Positions 24,327 to 33,240 of a stretch of 64,000 bases of DNA are shown here, piece after piece. Within the stretch, counting starts at the first letter, position 1. Every line of letters starts with the position of its first letter. The position numbers and the translations under genes were made by a program. The notes under the pieces are model-generated. The model saw nothing but the letters and a program-made list of their open reading frames with translations. It was not told the origin of the DNA and searched no databases. Origin of the DNA: Singulisphaera acidiphila DSM 18658 (lineage in GTDB: Bacteria; Planctomycetota; Planctomycetia; Isosphaerales; Isosphaeraceae); contig NC_019892.1 of assembly GCF_000242455.2 (NCBI RefSeq), forward strand, positions 6,582,744 through 6,646,743. Reading direction: 5' to 3'.

Positions 24327-25742
24327 ATGGCGACTGATCTGAGCGGGCAGGTGCAAGGAATCAAGGACGAGTACAAGTTCGGGTTTCGCGACTCGGATGA
24401 CAACTACTCGTTCAAGAGCGGTAAGGGGCTCAGCCGCGAGGTCGTTCATCAGATCTCCGAGATGAAGAGCGAGCCCCAGTGGATGCGCGACTTCCGCCTC
24501 AAGGCCCTCGAGGTCTTCTGGTCGAAGCCGACGCCGACCTGGGGCGGCGACCTCGCCAGCCTCAATTTCGACGACATTCACTACTACATGAAGGCGGCCG
24601 ATCGTCAGGGGAAGACCTGGGACGACGTGCCGTCCGACATCAAGAACACGTTCGAGAAGCTCGGGATTCCCGAGGCCGAGCGGAAGTTCCTGGCCGGTGT
24701 CGGTGCCCAGTACGAGTCGGAGGTTGTCTACCACAGCCTGCGCGAAGACCTCCAGAAGAAGGGGGTCATCTTCGTCGACACCGACACGGCCCTTCGTGAG
24801 TATCCTGACCTGGTCAAGCAATACTTGGGCACGGTCATCCCGATTCACGACAACAAGTTCGCCGCGCTGAACTCGGCCGTCTGGTCGGGCGGCTCGTTCG
24901 TCTACATCCCGGCCGGCGTCAAGGTCGACATCCCGCTTCAGGCCTATTTCCGGATCAATGCCGAGAACATGGGTCAGTTCGAGCGGACCTTGATCGTGGT
25001 CGAAGAAGGGGCACAGGTCCACTACGTCGAAGGCTGTACCGCCCCGATGTACACGACCGAGAGCCTGCACTCGGCCGTCGTCGAGATCATCGTCAAGAAG
25101 GGTGGGCGCTGCCGCTACACCACGATCCAGAACTGGGCGAGCAACATCTACAACCTCGTGACCAAGCGTGCGGTCGCCCACGAGGACGCCCTGATGGAGT
25201 GGGTCGACGGCAACCTCGGCAGCCGCCTGACGATGAAGTACCCGGCCGTCTACATGATGGGCAAGGGGGCCCGTGGCGAGATCCTCTCAATCGCGTTCGC
25301 CGGCAAGGGACAGCATCAGGACGCCGGAGGCAAGGTCGTCCATGGCGCTCCTTACACGAGCTCGCGGATCATCTCCAAGAGCATCAGCAAGAACGGCGGT
25401 CGGGCCAGCTATCGTGGTCTCCTCAAGGTGATCAACGGCGCGAAAGGCTCGAAGTCGAACGTCGTTTGCGACGCCCTGATCCTCGATCCCCAGAGCCGGT
25501 CCGACACGTATCCGTACATCGAGATCGACGAGGATGACGTCAAGATCGGCCACGAGGCCAGCGTCTCCAAGATTGGCGAGGAACAGCTCTTCTACCTGAA
25601 GAGCCGAGGCCTCAGCGAAGCCGAAGCGTCCACTCTGATCGTCAGCGGGTTCATCGAGCCGCTCGTCAAAGAGCTGCCGATGGAGTACGCCGTCGAGATG
25701 AACAAGCTCATCCAGCTTCAAATGGAAGGGTCGGTCGGTTAA
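24327..25742 (+). CDS. sufB: Fe-S cluster scaffold SufB
   Basis: The 471-residue protein has the full SufB pattern: an N-terminal domain, the beta-helix core (GSFVYIPAGVKVDIPLQAYFR, EEGAQVHYVEGCTAPMYTT), and the late Cys in SNVVCDALILD that receives sulfur. It also has the C-terminal GLSEAEASTLIVSGF. With SufC and SufD it forms the scaffold on which clusters are built. AGGAAGGA precedes the start. A hairpin and 180 bp separate it from sufD. Confidence 0.95.
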   Translation: MATDLSGQVQGIKDEYKFGFRDSDDNYSFKSGKGLSREVVHQISEMKSEPQWMRDFRLKALEVFWSKPTPTWGGDLASLNFDDIHYYMKAADRQGKTWDDVPSDIKNTFEKLGIPEAERKFLAGVGAQYESEVVYHSLREDLQKKGVIFVDTDTALREYPDLVKQYLGTVIPIHDNKFAALNSAVWSGGSFVYIPAGVKVDIPLQAYFRINAENMGQFERTLIVVEEGAQVHYVEGCTAPMYTTESLHSAVVEIIVKKGGRCRYTTIQNWASNIYNLVTKRAVAHEDALMEWVDGNLGSRLTMKYPAVYMMGKGARGEILSIAFAGKGQHQDAGGKVVHGAPYTSSRIISKSISKNGGRASYRGLLKVINGAKGSKSNVVCDALILDPQSRSDTYPYIEIDEDDVKIGHEASVSKIGEEQLFYLKSRGLSEAEASTLIVSGFIEPLVKELPMEYAVEMNKLIQLQMEGSVG

Positions 25743-25836
25743 TCACCGTGTGAGTGTCGGGCTCTCGACGACCCAGGACCGCCGATGACATCTGTTTCAT
25801 CGAGCGGTCCGGCTGTCGTCGGGTGACCGGGGCAAA

Positions 25837-25885
25837 CGCAGCATGCCCTGGACTCAGTAGCCGTAGCTTGCCGGGGCACGCTGCG
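25837..25885 (+). promoter_or_regulatory. hairpin between sufB and sufD
   Basis: Arms 25837-25851 and 25871-25885 pair at all but two positions around a 19-base loop. No T-run follows, so it is unlikely to stop all transcription. It may protect the sufCB message or lower sufD expression; this is inference. Confidence 0.4.
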
Positions 25886-25922
25886 CCCTGCCTCGAACCT
25901 TCGTCCGAGATCCACCCTTACG

Positions 25923-27281
25923 ATGAGCAGCGCATCCGCAACCAGCCCATCCCTCGCCACGGGCGGTTTCACCGAAGCCGCGTTCGAGGCGTTCCTGAAA
26001 CAACGCGACGAGCCGAAATGGCTTCAGGATCGCCGCCGCGAGGCGTTCGAGTATTTCCGCTCGAATCCGCTCCCCACCTCACGCGACGAGGAATGGCGGC
26101 GCACCGATATTCGCGCCCTCAAGCTCGATGCGTTCGCTCCGCCCGCGCTCCAAGAGCCGAGTGCGGAGGCACGGGCCGCGATCGATCCCGTCTGGAAGAC
26201 GCTGAGCACCCACTACGCGACCGGGATCGAACAGGTCAACGCGACCGTCACCCGCCGGGCCGATCCCGCGAAGCTGGGCGGGGCGATCCTGGTCGACCTG
26301 GCGCAGGCGGTCAAAGATCACCCGGAACTGCTCAAGCGATGGCTGCTGACGGATGTCGTCTCGCCCCGCGAAGATGCCTTTTCCGCCTTGCACGCCGCCT
26401 TCTGGACCGGCGGCACACTGCTTTATGTGCCGAAGGGGGTGAAGGTTGAAGCTCCCTTGTTCAGCCTGGTCGGTCTCGCTCGGGAAGGGCAGGTCGACTT
26501 CGACCACACCCTGATCGTTCTCGAAGACGGGGCCGAGGCCTCCTTCGTTCGCGAGACCACGGGACGTGAGCGTGCCGACGCCCCTGGGTTGCACGTGGGC
26601 GCGGTCGAGCTGATCGTTGGCCGCGAAGCCAAGCTTCGGTTCGTCAATATCCAGAATTGGGATGCCGGCACCTGGCACTTTAGCCGGGAACGTGCCCTGG
26701 TCGGAGCCGATGCCGGCCTGCAATGGACGGTGGGCGGGCTCGGGTCGCGGTTGGCGAAGGTCAACCAGGAAGTGGCCTTGGCCGGCAAAGGGTCGAAGGC
26801 CCAGGTCAATGGCGTCATGTTCACGACCGGACGTCAGCATCTCGCTTATTTCACGCGACAGGATCACCAGGCGCCGAACACGACGAGCGACCTCCTTTAC
26901 AAAGGGGGGCTGCGTGAGAAGTCGCGGATCGTCTGGAAGGGGATGATTCGGGTCGAGAAGGACGCCCAGCAGACCAACGCTTATCAGAAGAACGACAACC
27001 TGGTTCTCTCCGACGGCGCCCGTGCCGATTCGATTCCGGGACTGGAGATTGAAGCCAACGACGTCCGCTGCACCCATGGTGCCACGGCGGGCCGGGTCGA
27101 TGAGGATATGATCTTCTATGCCCAGGCACGCGGGATCGATCGTGAGACGGCGATCCGCCTGATCGTCGAGGGCTTCTTCGCCAACGTCTATGATCGGATC
27201 ACCCTGGAACCGGTCCGCGAGACGCTGACGAAGGCGGTTGCCGAGAAGTTACAGCTCGGTGGCGGCGGTGAGTCGGCCTGA
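25923..27281 (+). CDS. sufD: Fe-S cluster assembly protein SufD
   Basis: The 452-residue protein is a SufB paralogue with the same beta-helix (GGTLLYVPKGVKVEAPLF, DGAEASFVRETTGRE, and the C-terminal CTHGATAGRVDEDMIFYAQARG with the conserved His). The N-terminal PLPTSRDEEWRRTDI segment is typical of SufD. It pairs with SufB to form the SufBC2D complex. The Shine-Dalgarno sequence is weak, so the start is set by homology of the N-terminal region and may shift by a few codons. Confidence 0.93.
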   Translation: MSSASATSPSLATGGFTEAAFEAFLKQRDEPKWLQDRRREAFEYFRSNPLPTSRDEEWRRTDIRALKLDAFAPPALQEPSAEARAAIDPVWKTLSTHYATGIEQVNATVTRRADPAKLGGAILVDLAQAVKDHPELLKRWLLTDVVSPREDAFSALHAAFWTGGTLLYVPKGVKVEAPLFSLVGLAREGQVDFDHTLIVLEDGAEASFVRETTGRERADAPGLHVGAVELIVGREAKLRFVNIQNWDAGTWHFSRERALVGADAGLQWTVGGLGSRLAKVNQEVALAGKGSKAQVNGVMFTTGRQHLAYFTRQDHQAPNTTSDLLYKGGLREKSRIVWKGMIRVEKDAQQTNAYQKNDNLVLSDGARADSIPGLEIEANDVRCTHGATAGRVDEDMIFYAQARGIDRETAIRLIVEGFFANVYDRITLEPVRETLTKAVAEKLQLGGGGESA

Positions 27282-27362
27282 CGGCTTGGGCTTGTCTTTC
27301 TGTTGCGGAAGCCATAGCGAATTTTCTTGATCCACTCTTTTCCTCTTGGAGCCCGTCCCGCC

Positions 27363-28217
27363 ATGGGAGAACCGTACGTCCATCCCGAAGTTCTTGTCTC
27401 GGCCGATTGGGTCGAGGAGCACCGCAACGATCCCAAGGTGCGGATCGTCGAGAGCGACGAGGACGTCCTACTCTACGACATGGGCCACGTCCCGGGCGCG
27501 GTCAAGATCGACTGGCAGGGGGATCTCCAGGACCAGATCATTCGCGACTACATCAACGCCGAGAAGTTCGCGGCGATCTGCGCTCGGTCGGGGATCGCCA
27601 ATGACACGACGGTCGTCTTCTACGGCGACAAGTCGAACTGGTGGGCCTGCTACGCCTTCTGGGCGTTCAAGCTCTTCGGTCACAAGGACTGCCGGGTCAT
27701 GGACGGCGGCCGCCAGCTCTGGATCGCCCAGAAGCGACCGCTCTCGACCGACGTTCCTCAGTATCCCGCGACCCACTACAAGGTGGAGCCGGGGAATGAG
27801 GAGACAATTCGGGTGTTCCGCGACGCGGTGATGGACCACTCCAAGTCGGGGAAACCGCTGCTCGACGTCCGCAGCCCCAAGGAATTCACCGGCGAGAAGA
27901 CACACATGGAGGACTATCCCCAGGAAGGGTCGCTCCGTGGCGGTCACATCCCGGGCGCGGTGAGCGTTCCCTGGAGCCGGGCGGTCAACGAGGACGGCAC
28001 GTTCAAGACGGCCGACGAGCTCAAGGCGATTTACGAGAGCGAGGTCGGTCTGAAGCCGACTGATGACGTTGTCGCCTACTGCCGGATTGGCGAGCGGTCG
28101 AGCTTGACCTGGTTCGTTCTGACGTACTTGCTTGGATATTCCAAGGTTCGCAACTATGACGGGTCGTGGTGCGAGTGGGGCAACCTCGTTCGCGCTCCGA
28201 TCGCCAAAGGGGCCTGA
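27363..28217 (+). CDS. two-domain rhodanese (thiosulfate/mercaptopyruvate sulfurtransferase)
   Basis: This 284-residue protein has two rhodanese domains. The first (about 10-130) contains the structural DMGHVPGAVKIDWQGDL segment but no active cysteine. The second (about 145-280) has the active loop starting at Cys240, CRIGERSS, which favours thiosulfate as donor, plus the HIPGAVSVPW segment. It makes enzyme-bound persulfide. Its place between sufD and sufE, and the absence of sufS, suggest that it supplies sulfur to the cluster machinery, although that is inference. ATG 27363 was chosen over an upstream TTG. Confidence 0.9.
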   Translation: MGEPYVHPEVLVSADWVEEHRNDPKVRIVESDEDVLLYDMGHVPGAVKIDWQGDLQDQIIRDYINAEKFAAICARSGIANDTTVVFYGDKSNWWACYAFWAFKLFGHKDCRVMDGGRQLWIAQKRPLSTDVPQYPATHYKVEPGNEETIRVFRDAVMDHSKSGKPLLDVRSPKEFTGEKTHMEDYPQEGSLRGGHIPGAVSVPWSRAVNEDGTFKTADELKAIYESEVGLKPTDDVVAYCRIGERSSLTWFVLTYLLGYSKVRNYDGSWCEWGNLVRAPIAKGA

Positions 28218-28225
28218 GGTCGTCA

Positions 28226-28711
28226 ATGCCCGCCACACTCGACGCGATCGTTTCGGAATTGAGCGAGGCCGACCGCCAGGAGCGGATCGAGCTCCTGATC
28301 GACTTCGCCAGGAACTTGCCTCCTCTGCCCGATCGTCTCGCCGAGCATAAGGACGCGGCGCATCGGGTCGAGGAATGCCAGTCGCCGGTTTTCCTGTTTA
28401 TCGAACTCGAGCAGGACCGCGTGGCGATCCACGCCGATGCGCCGATTGAGGCGCCGACGGTCCGCGGCTTCGTCGCGATCCTGGTAGAGGGCCTGAACGG
28501 GGCCACCATCGAAGAAATCCTGCAGGTTCGTGACAGCCTGATCGAGCAGATCGGCCTTCCCGAAATCCTGGGAATGCTCCGGGTCCGTGGCCTGAGCGGT
28601 GTTCTCAGGCGTCTGAAAACCGAAGTCACCCGCGCTGCGATGGCGCGGTCTTTGGCAGGCGCCTCCGAAGGCGCGCCGGAAACCGACTCGAAACCAATCG
28701 CTCCCGAATGA
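28226..28711 (+). CDS. sufE: SufE-family sulfur acceptor
   Basis: The 161-residue protein matches SufE: an N-terminal helix region (RIELLIDFARNLPPLPDRL), the sulfur-carrying Cys51 in RVEECQSPVF, and the helical GLNGATIEEIL and later MLRVRGLSGVLRRLK parts. SufE accepts persulfide sulfur from a desulfurase and hands it to SufB. The Trp that usually follows the cysteine loop is Phe here. It starts 8 bp after the rhodanese and overlaps a possible start of the Rieske gene, so it lies within the operon. Confidence 0.9.
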   Translation: MPATLDAIVSELSEADRQERIELLIDFARNLPPLPDRLAEHKDAAHRVEECQSPVFLFIELEQDRVAIHADAPIEAPTVRGFVAILVEGLNGATIEEILQVRDSLIEQIGLPEILGMLRVRGLSGVLRRLKTEVTRAAMARSLAGASEGAPETDSKPIAPE

Positions 28712-28725
28712 AAGGTCTGCGACCG

Positions 28726-29040
28726 ATGGCGGAGTTCGTCAAGGTGGCCACACGCTCCGAGATCCCTCCCGGCGGCAAACTGCTGGCCGAGATCGAGGGG
28801 CGGGCTATCGCTCTTTTTAACTGTGAAGGCTCGTATTACGCCATCGACGACGTTTGCACCCATGATGGTGGTCCCCTGGCCGAAGGGGAGCTGGAAGGGT
28901 GTGAAATTCGCTGTCCCCGGCATGGTGCTCGCTTCGACGTCCGGACCGGCCAGGCTCTCTGCTTTCCGGCCATTGAGCCGGTCACGACTCATCAGGTCGA
29001 ACTCCGGGGCGATGAGATCCTCGTCGCCCTCGAGGGTTGA
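28726..29040 (+). CDS. Rieske-type [2Fe-2S] ferredoxin
   Basis: The 104-residue protein has Cys44-x-His46 (CTHDGG) and Cys63-x-x-His66 (CPRHGARF), the Rieske ligands, in a small soluble domain like the ferredoxins of dioxygenases or NirD. It may supply electrons for cluster assembly or act in a separate redox step. I chose ATG 28726 because GAAAGG lies upstream. ATG 28708, which overlaps the sufE stop as ATGA and adds six residues, is an equally open alternative. Confidence 0.88.
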   Translation: MAEFVKVATRSEIPPGGKLLAEIEGRAIALFNCEGSYYAIDDVCTHDGGPLAEGELEGCEIRCPRHGARFDVRTGQALCFPAIEPVTTHQVELRGDEILVALEG

Positions 29041-29087
29041 ACCCGGTCCGCGCCCGATCCAAATCAAAACGAGGGAGATGACTCCAG

Positions 29088-29387
29088 ATGCTCGACCAAG
29101 AGGCGATCCTGACCGCGCTGCGCACCGTCAAGGACCCTGAGCTCAACGTCAACATCGTCGACCTGGGACTGGTCTACACGGTCCAGACCAAAGAAGACGT
29201 CATCGACGTCGAAATGACGCTGACTTCACCGGCCTGCCCGGCCGGTCCCGAGATCCTTCGCAACGCCGTCGCCGCGATCGAGCTTCTCGAGGGCGTCACC
29301 AAGGCGAATGTGAAGCTCGTCATGTCTCCCCCCTGGACGCCCGATCGGATGTCTGACGACGCCCGCGATACTCTCGGAATTTTTTAA
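29088..29387 (+). CDS. sufT: SufT/MIP18-family (DUF59) Fe-S maturation protein
   Basis: The 99-residue protein is a stand-alone DUF59 domain: TVKDPELNVNIVDLGLVY, the reactive-cysteine segment LTSPACPAGPEIL and the terminal MSPPWTPDRMSDDARDTLG. SufT proteins help mature Fe-S enzymes and often close suf operons. GAGGGAG lies upstream and a strong terminator follows about 110 bp downstream. Confidence 0.92.
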   Translation: MLDQEAILTALRTVKDPELNVNIVDLGLVYTVQTKEDVIDVEMTLTSPACPAGPEILRNAVAAIELLEGVTKANVKLVMSPPWTPDRMSDDARDTLGIF

Positions 29388-29498
29388 GCGAATCGCTGCA
29401 TTGCTTTGCGTCCGTTGTGCTTAATCGACGGATGGTGGGAAATAGAGACACGATTATGGCGTGTTGATGCGCGTTGACCACATCAAGTTGCATTAAAT

Positions 29499-29538
29499 GG
29501 CCGAGTCACTCCTCCGGAGTGACCTCGGCCGTTTTGTT
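29499..29538 (+). terminator. Rho-independent terminator of the suf cluster
   Basis: The arms GGCCGAGTCACTCC and GGAGTGACCTCGGCC pair with one bulged base around TCC, followed by GTTTTGTTT. The rest of the 343-bp gap (29388-29730) holds no gene I can support and probably carries the promoter of the next gene. Confidence 0.8.
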
Positions 29539-29730
29539 TGCTAGGTTGAATCTCCATAGGCGTGAATAGGTTAAGATGTATCTGGCTAAAGTAACGCATG
29601 GGACGGCACCTCGTCTGTTTTGGGCGGTGTCGCCGAGTTCGTTACTGGCCAAATCGCTTGATACAACGTCTTGATGTCCATCACCATGTGAAGTGGCGTC
29701 GGGGGGGTTCCGTTCGCGGGATTGAGCGTT

Positions 29731-30531
29731 GTGGCTCGCAAAAAAACACCTAAAATACGTGTCAACGTCAAAGCTTCCTTGTCGCGTCGACTACGCGAAG
29801 TCCGTCAGGAATTGTTCGGTGAGCACGGGGGCCCGGAGTTGGCTCGCCGCCTGGGGCTCCCGGCGCGGACCTGGTACAACTACGAGACCGGTGTGACGGT
29901 CCCGGCCGAAGTACTGCTCGGGTTCATCGAGCAGACGGGCACCAACCCGACCTGGCTTCTGGCAGGTGAAGGGTCAAAATATCAGCGCGGATTCAGCAGC
30001 CTGGATCTGGCCGACCTCGCCCCCGTGGAGCTGATCCGCCGGGGGCTGGAAAGGCTCGAGCAGGAGCCGAACGACGTCCGGGTGGTCGCGCCCGAGAACA
30101 TTCCTGGCGAAATGATCTCCGACTACACGGCCGTCAACCTTGTCCCGCTCACGGACTTGGCGAAAAAGGGGGTGGATTCCACCCGCGTTGATAAATACAT
30201 CATGGCGTTCCGCCAATGGGTGCCCAATCCGGTGGAGACGGTGGGGGTTCAGATCAGTGATGACTCGATGGACCCGGTGCTGCCGATCGGCTCGCTCGCG
30301 GCGATCGACCGATCCGTGACGGACCCGCAACTGCTGCACGGCAAGATCGTGGCCGCTTGTCCTGAAGGAGTGCCCATGATCCGCTGGCTCGACCTGAGCG
30401 GCCGCCACCTGATTTTCCGACCGAACCAGCCGAGCCGTGAGCACCCGTTGATCCCGATCGAGACCACCGGTCTTGCTAGTGGCATCATCCTCGGTCAGGT
30501 TGTCTGGTCCTGGAGCCGGCTCAGCCACTGA
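29731..30531 (+). CDS. HTH regulator with S24 (LexA/CI)-like C-terminal domain
   Basis: The 266-residue protein has a basic N-terminus, a helix-turn-helix (GPELARRLGLPARTWYNYETG), a linker, and a C-terminal domain resembling S24 repressors (QISDDSMDPVLPIGSLAAID, Ser179). The position of the catalytic Lys is Arg218 in PMIRWL, so self-cleavage like LexA is doubtful. It may sense a ligand or simply dimerise. The start is uncertain: GTG 29731 was chosen, TTG 29722 would add three residues. It converges on dgoK with 16 bp between stops. Confidence 0.75.
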   Translation: MARKKTPKIRVNVKASLSRRLREVRQELFGEHGGPELARRLGLPARTWYNYETGVTVPAEVLLGFIEQTGTNPTWLLAGEGSKYQRGFSSLDLADLAPVELIRRGLERLEQEPNDVRVVAPENIPGEMISDYTAVNLVPLTDLAKKGVDSTRVDKYIMAFRQWVPNPVETVGVQISDDSMDPVLPIGSLAAIDRSVTDPQLLHGKIVAACPEGVPMIRWLDLSGRHLIFRPNQPSREHPLIPIETTGLASGIILGQVVWSWSRLSH

Positions 30532-30547
30532 GGAATTTCTCCGGCCG

Positions 30548-31606
30548 TCATGATGACGACGGCCTGGTTTCCTGGCCAAATTGAGCGGCGACGGCCAGCG
30601 CACCGATGGCCGAGGCCCGGTTCGCGACATCGTCGTCGAGTTCGAAGACCGGCGTTTGCAACTGAGCGCGAAGCCAATGGCCATAGAGCGAACGCTGGGG
30701 CTGTCGACCGCCGACCCAGATGCAGGCCGGCGCGTCGAGGATGGGCTGCGTCACCAGGTTGGCCACATCGTCGGCGATGACCGCCCCCACCAGGAAGGAC
30801 GCGCGCTCATGAGCCTTGAACACTCCACTGAGTGCGGCAATCCGCACGAGGAACGCCGCGCGACCAAGTCCGGAGCGGGCCACCAGCCGGGCCCCGGCTG
30901 CGACGGCCTCGGGATCAGGGGCGTCCGGCAAGCCCTCAGGGAGGCTGGCTGCGAGCAGGGTATGGGCGGCTAGGGCTCCCGTTAACTCGCCTGCGAGCGA
31001 GGTGTAACTGCGGAGGATTCGCCCTTCCTCGTCCACCTCGACGGCCTTGGTGTGCGACCCTGGCCAGAGGAAGACGGTTCGCGACGAGGCGGTTGCAAGG
31101 TGTGGGCTCGCGCTGCGTCCGGCTTGGCGTTCCGACTCTGCGAGGAGAGACCAGGCCCCCAGGGTCTCGCATTCCTCACCGCGCATCAGATCGGCGTCCG
31201 CCCAGCCGTCCGGCCCTGCGGAAGGGGGCGTCCGCACCCCGGGGATGAATAGGATGGGCTGGTCGGCGACCTCGGGGAGGTGGCAAACGACCGAGCCTCG
31301 CGCAAGTTCTCGTGGACCGGCGGGGGCCAGGACGTGAGGAACGGCGGTCAGGCCGACCTCGGACGAAAGCATCCCCGCCGCAACGATCACTTCCGGCGCA
31401 TGGCCGTCCGTAGCGAGGAGGACTTCGGCCAGGGCGTTACAGACCGCCTCCGCCAGTCCGGCTCGACCCGTGGTGAGCACCGAGTCGCGCACGCCGACCG
31501 CGCGTCGGCTGGTGGCCACCACCTGGCCGTCACGGAGGAGCCGGGCTCGGGTGTTGGTCGTTCCCCCGTCAAGCGCAATCGCCAAGCGGAACTTTCCGCG
31601 ATCCAT
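30548..31606 (-). CDS. dgoK: 2-dehydro-3-deoxygalactonokinase
   Basis: The 352-residue protein belongs to the DgoK family. It has an N-terminal phosphate-binding loop ALDGGTTNTRARL, the central VFLWPGSHTKAVEVD substrate segment, FTG-like SLAGELTGALAAHTLLA and the C-terminal IWVGGRQPQRSLYGHWL. It phosphorylates 2-keto-3-deoxygalactonate in the De Ley-Doudoroff route. The usual neighbours (aldolase DgoA, dehydratase DgoD) are not here. Its start at 31606 is 90 bp from the divergent ATPase gene, which could regulate it. Confidence 0.88.
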   Translation of the reverse strand: MDRGKFRLAIALDGGTTNTRARLLRDGQVVATSRRAVGVRDSVLTTGRAGLAEAVCNALAEVLLATDGHAPEVIVAAGMLSSEVGLTAVPHVLAPAGPRELARGSVVCHLPEVADQPILFIPGVRTPPSAGPDGWADADLMRGEECETLGAWSLLAESERQAGRSASPHLATASSRTVFLWPGSHTKAVEVDEEGRILRSYTSLAGELTGALAAHTLLAASLPEGLPDAPDPEAVAAGARLVARSGLGRAAFLVRIAALSGVFKAHERASFLVGAVIADDVANLVTQPILDAPACIWVGGRQPQRSLYGHWLRAQLQTPVFELDDDVANRASAIGALAVAAQFGQETRPSSS

Positions 31607-31696
31607 TGGTTTTCTCTTGCCTTCGGTACAGTGGAGGTCCATTCTTGGATTTCGTTGGCCCTCGTCATCCTGGTTCCAGGGTAATCAATCGACCCC

Positions 31697-33100
31697 ATGG
31701 CGTCTCTGCGCAACTCGAGCACGCGGCTCGAAAGCCTTTGGTTGCAGGTTCAAGAGCCCCTCTTCTGGCTGACCGCCGACCTGCGGTTGGCCTGGGTCAA
31801 TCGGGCCTGGGAGCAGTTGACCGGCTCCTCGGCCGAGGAGGTCGCCGGCCTTACCTGCCGGGCTCATGGACCGACCCGGGCGGGCGACCTTCCCGGGCTC
31901 GTGGGCAGTTTTTTCCCGCCTCCCGAAGCGCTTGCCGGTCAGCCCGCCTCGGTGCGGACCTTGATCATCCATTCGAGTGGCGAGCGACGTTGGAGGCGAA
32001 TCGAGTTTCGACCTTTTCATGACGAGCAGGGGACGTTGGTCGGCCTGTTTGGCCTGGTCGGTTCGTCCGACGCGCCGTCCGGCAATTCCGACGCCGAGTC
32101 GCAACGCTTGCGCACCGACCTGTTGCAGATTCGCGAGCAACTCCAGCAGAGGCACGGCTTCGACAGCCTGATTGGTGCGGGGCCGGTTCACCGCCGACTC
32201 CTCGACCAGATTACGACGGCTGTTGCGACGACCGTGCCCGTGCTGATCGTGGGTGAACCCGGAACCGGAAAGCGGACCGTCGCCCGGACGATCCATCATC
32301 AGAGCTCGCGCCGGCAGGCTCCGATTTTGCCGATCGACTGCGCCTCGTTGCCTGCCGAGGTGTTGGAGCGGCAACTCTTCGGAGGTGAGTTGGCCGCGCG
32401 GTTGACCTTGCCTGAAGGGTCGTCGCTCATGATCGGCGACATTCTCGACTTGCCTCGCGACTTGCAGAGCCGGCTGGTAGCCACGCTCGACCCTCATGTC
32501 CGTTTATTGGCCATGACTGCCGGAGATCCGGAAGCTGCGCTTCAGTCTGAGCGGCTCCGCCCCGACCTCTACTATGCGGTGACGACCCTGGTCATCCGGT
32601 TGCGCCCGCTTCGCGAGCGCCTCGAGGAGATTCCGTTGCTGGCGCAACATCTCCTGGAACGGGCCAATTCCCGAGGCGGTCGTCAGCGTGGTGGGTTCAG
32701 CGAGTCGGCCATTTCGGTGTTGCTCGCCTACGACTGGCCTGGCAATCTTCGGGAGTTGGCTCGAGTCATCGATGAGGTCCACGCGCAGGCGGCCGGCGAT
32801 CTGATCGAAGCCGACGATTTGCCGGCAGGCATTCGCGGGCACCTGGCTTCAGCCTATGTTCCGCCACCCCTGCCGCCCCCAACCATCTCGCTGGACGAGT
32901 TGCTCACCCAGGTCGAGCGACGCCTCATCGAGAGCACCCTCCAACGCGCTCGCCAGAACAAGTCGCGCGCCGCCGAGTTGTTGGGGATCTCTCGCCCTCG
33001 CCTCTATCGGCGGATCAAGGAACTGGGGTTGCCCGACGTCCCGGAGATTGCCGACGAGGCCCCGCTGTTGAATGGAACTCGTTCTCGGGACGAGGGCTGA
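31697..33100 (+). CDS. PAS-AAA+-Fis protein resembling sigma-54 activators but without GAFTGA
   Basis: This 467-residue protein has a PAS domain (about 12-125), a coiled linker, an AAA+ domain with Walker A GEPGTGKR (186-193) and R-finger-like NLREL segment (YDWPGNLRELARV), and a Fis-type helix-turn-helix (NKSRAAELLGISRPRLYRRI) near the end. In real sigma-54 activators ELFGH is followed by GAFTGA; here QLFGGELAARLTLPEGSSL takes its place and the loop is missing. Walker B is also weak (LMIGDIL). It is therefore probably a DNA-binding regulator that does not act on sigma-54. Confidence 0.82.
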   Translation: MASLRNSSTRLESLWLQVQEPLFWLTADLRLAWVNRAWEQLTGSSAEEVAGLTCRAHGPTRAGDLPGLVGSFFPPPEALAGQPASVRTLIIHSSGERRWRRIEFRPFHDEQGTLVGLFGLVGSSDAPSGNSDAESQRLRTDLLQIREQLQQRHGFDSLIGAGPVHRRLLDQITTAVATTVPVLIVGEPGTGKRTVARTIHHQSSRRQAPILPIDCASLPAEVLERQLFGGELAARLTLPEGSSLMIGDILDLPRDLQSRLVATLDPHVRLLAMTAGDPEAALQSERLRPDLYYAVTTLVIRLRPLRERLEEIPLLAQHLLERANSRGGRQRGGFSESAISVLLAYDWPGNLRELARVIDEVHAQAAGDLIEADDLPAGIRGHLASAYVPPPLPPPTISLDELLTQVERRLIESTLQRARQNKSRAAELLGISRPRLYRRIKELGLPDVPEIADEAPLLNGTRSRDEG

Positions 33101-33240
33101 GAGGTTGCCATCCGGCATTGAGGCGAGTTGGCAACGGACGCTTTCCGCTCGCCTTCGCGCATTCTTGAGAATCTGGTAACTTTCCACAGTACCGGGAAGG
33201 ATCCAGGTTTTTCTCCACCTCATGGACGCGAGCTCCACCA

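Noticed and set aside
24264..25181. Long minus-strand open frame opposite sufB
   Set aside because: It mirrors the codons of sufB, has no ribosome binding site, and sufB is certain from its motifs.
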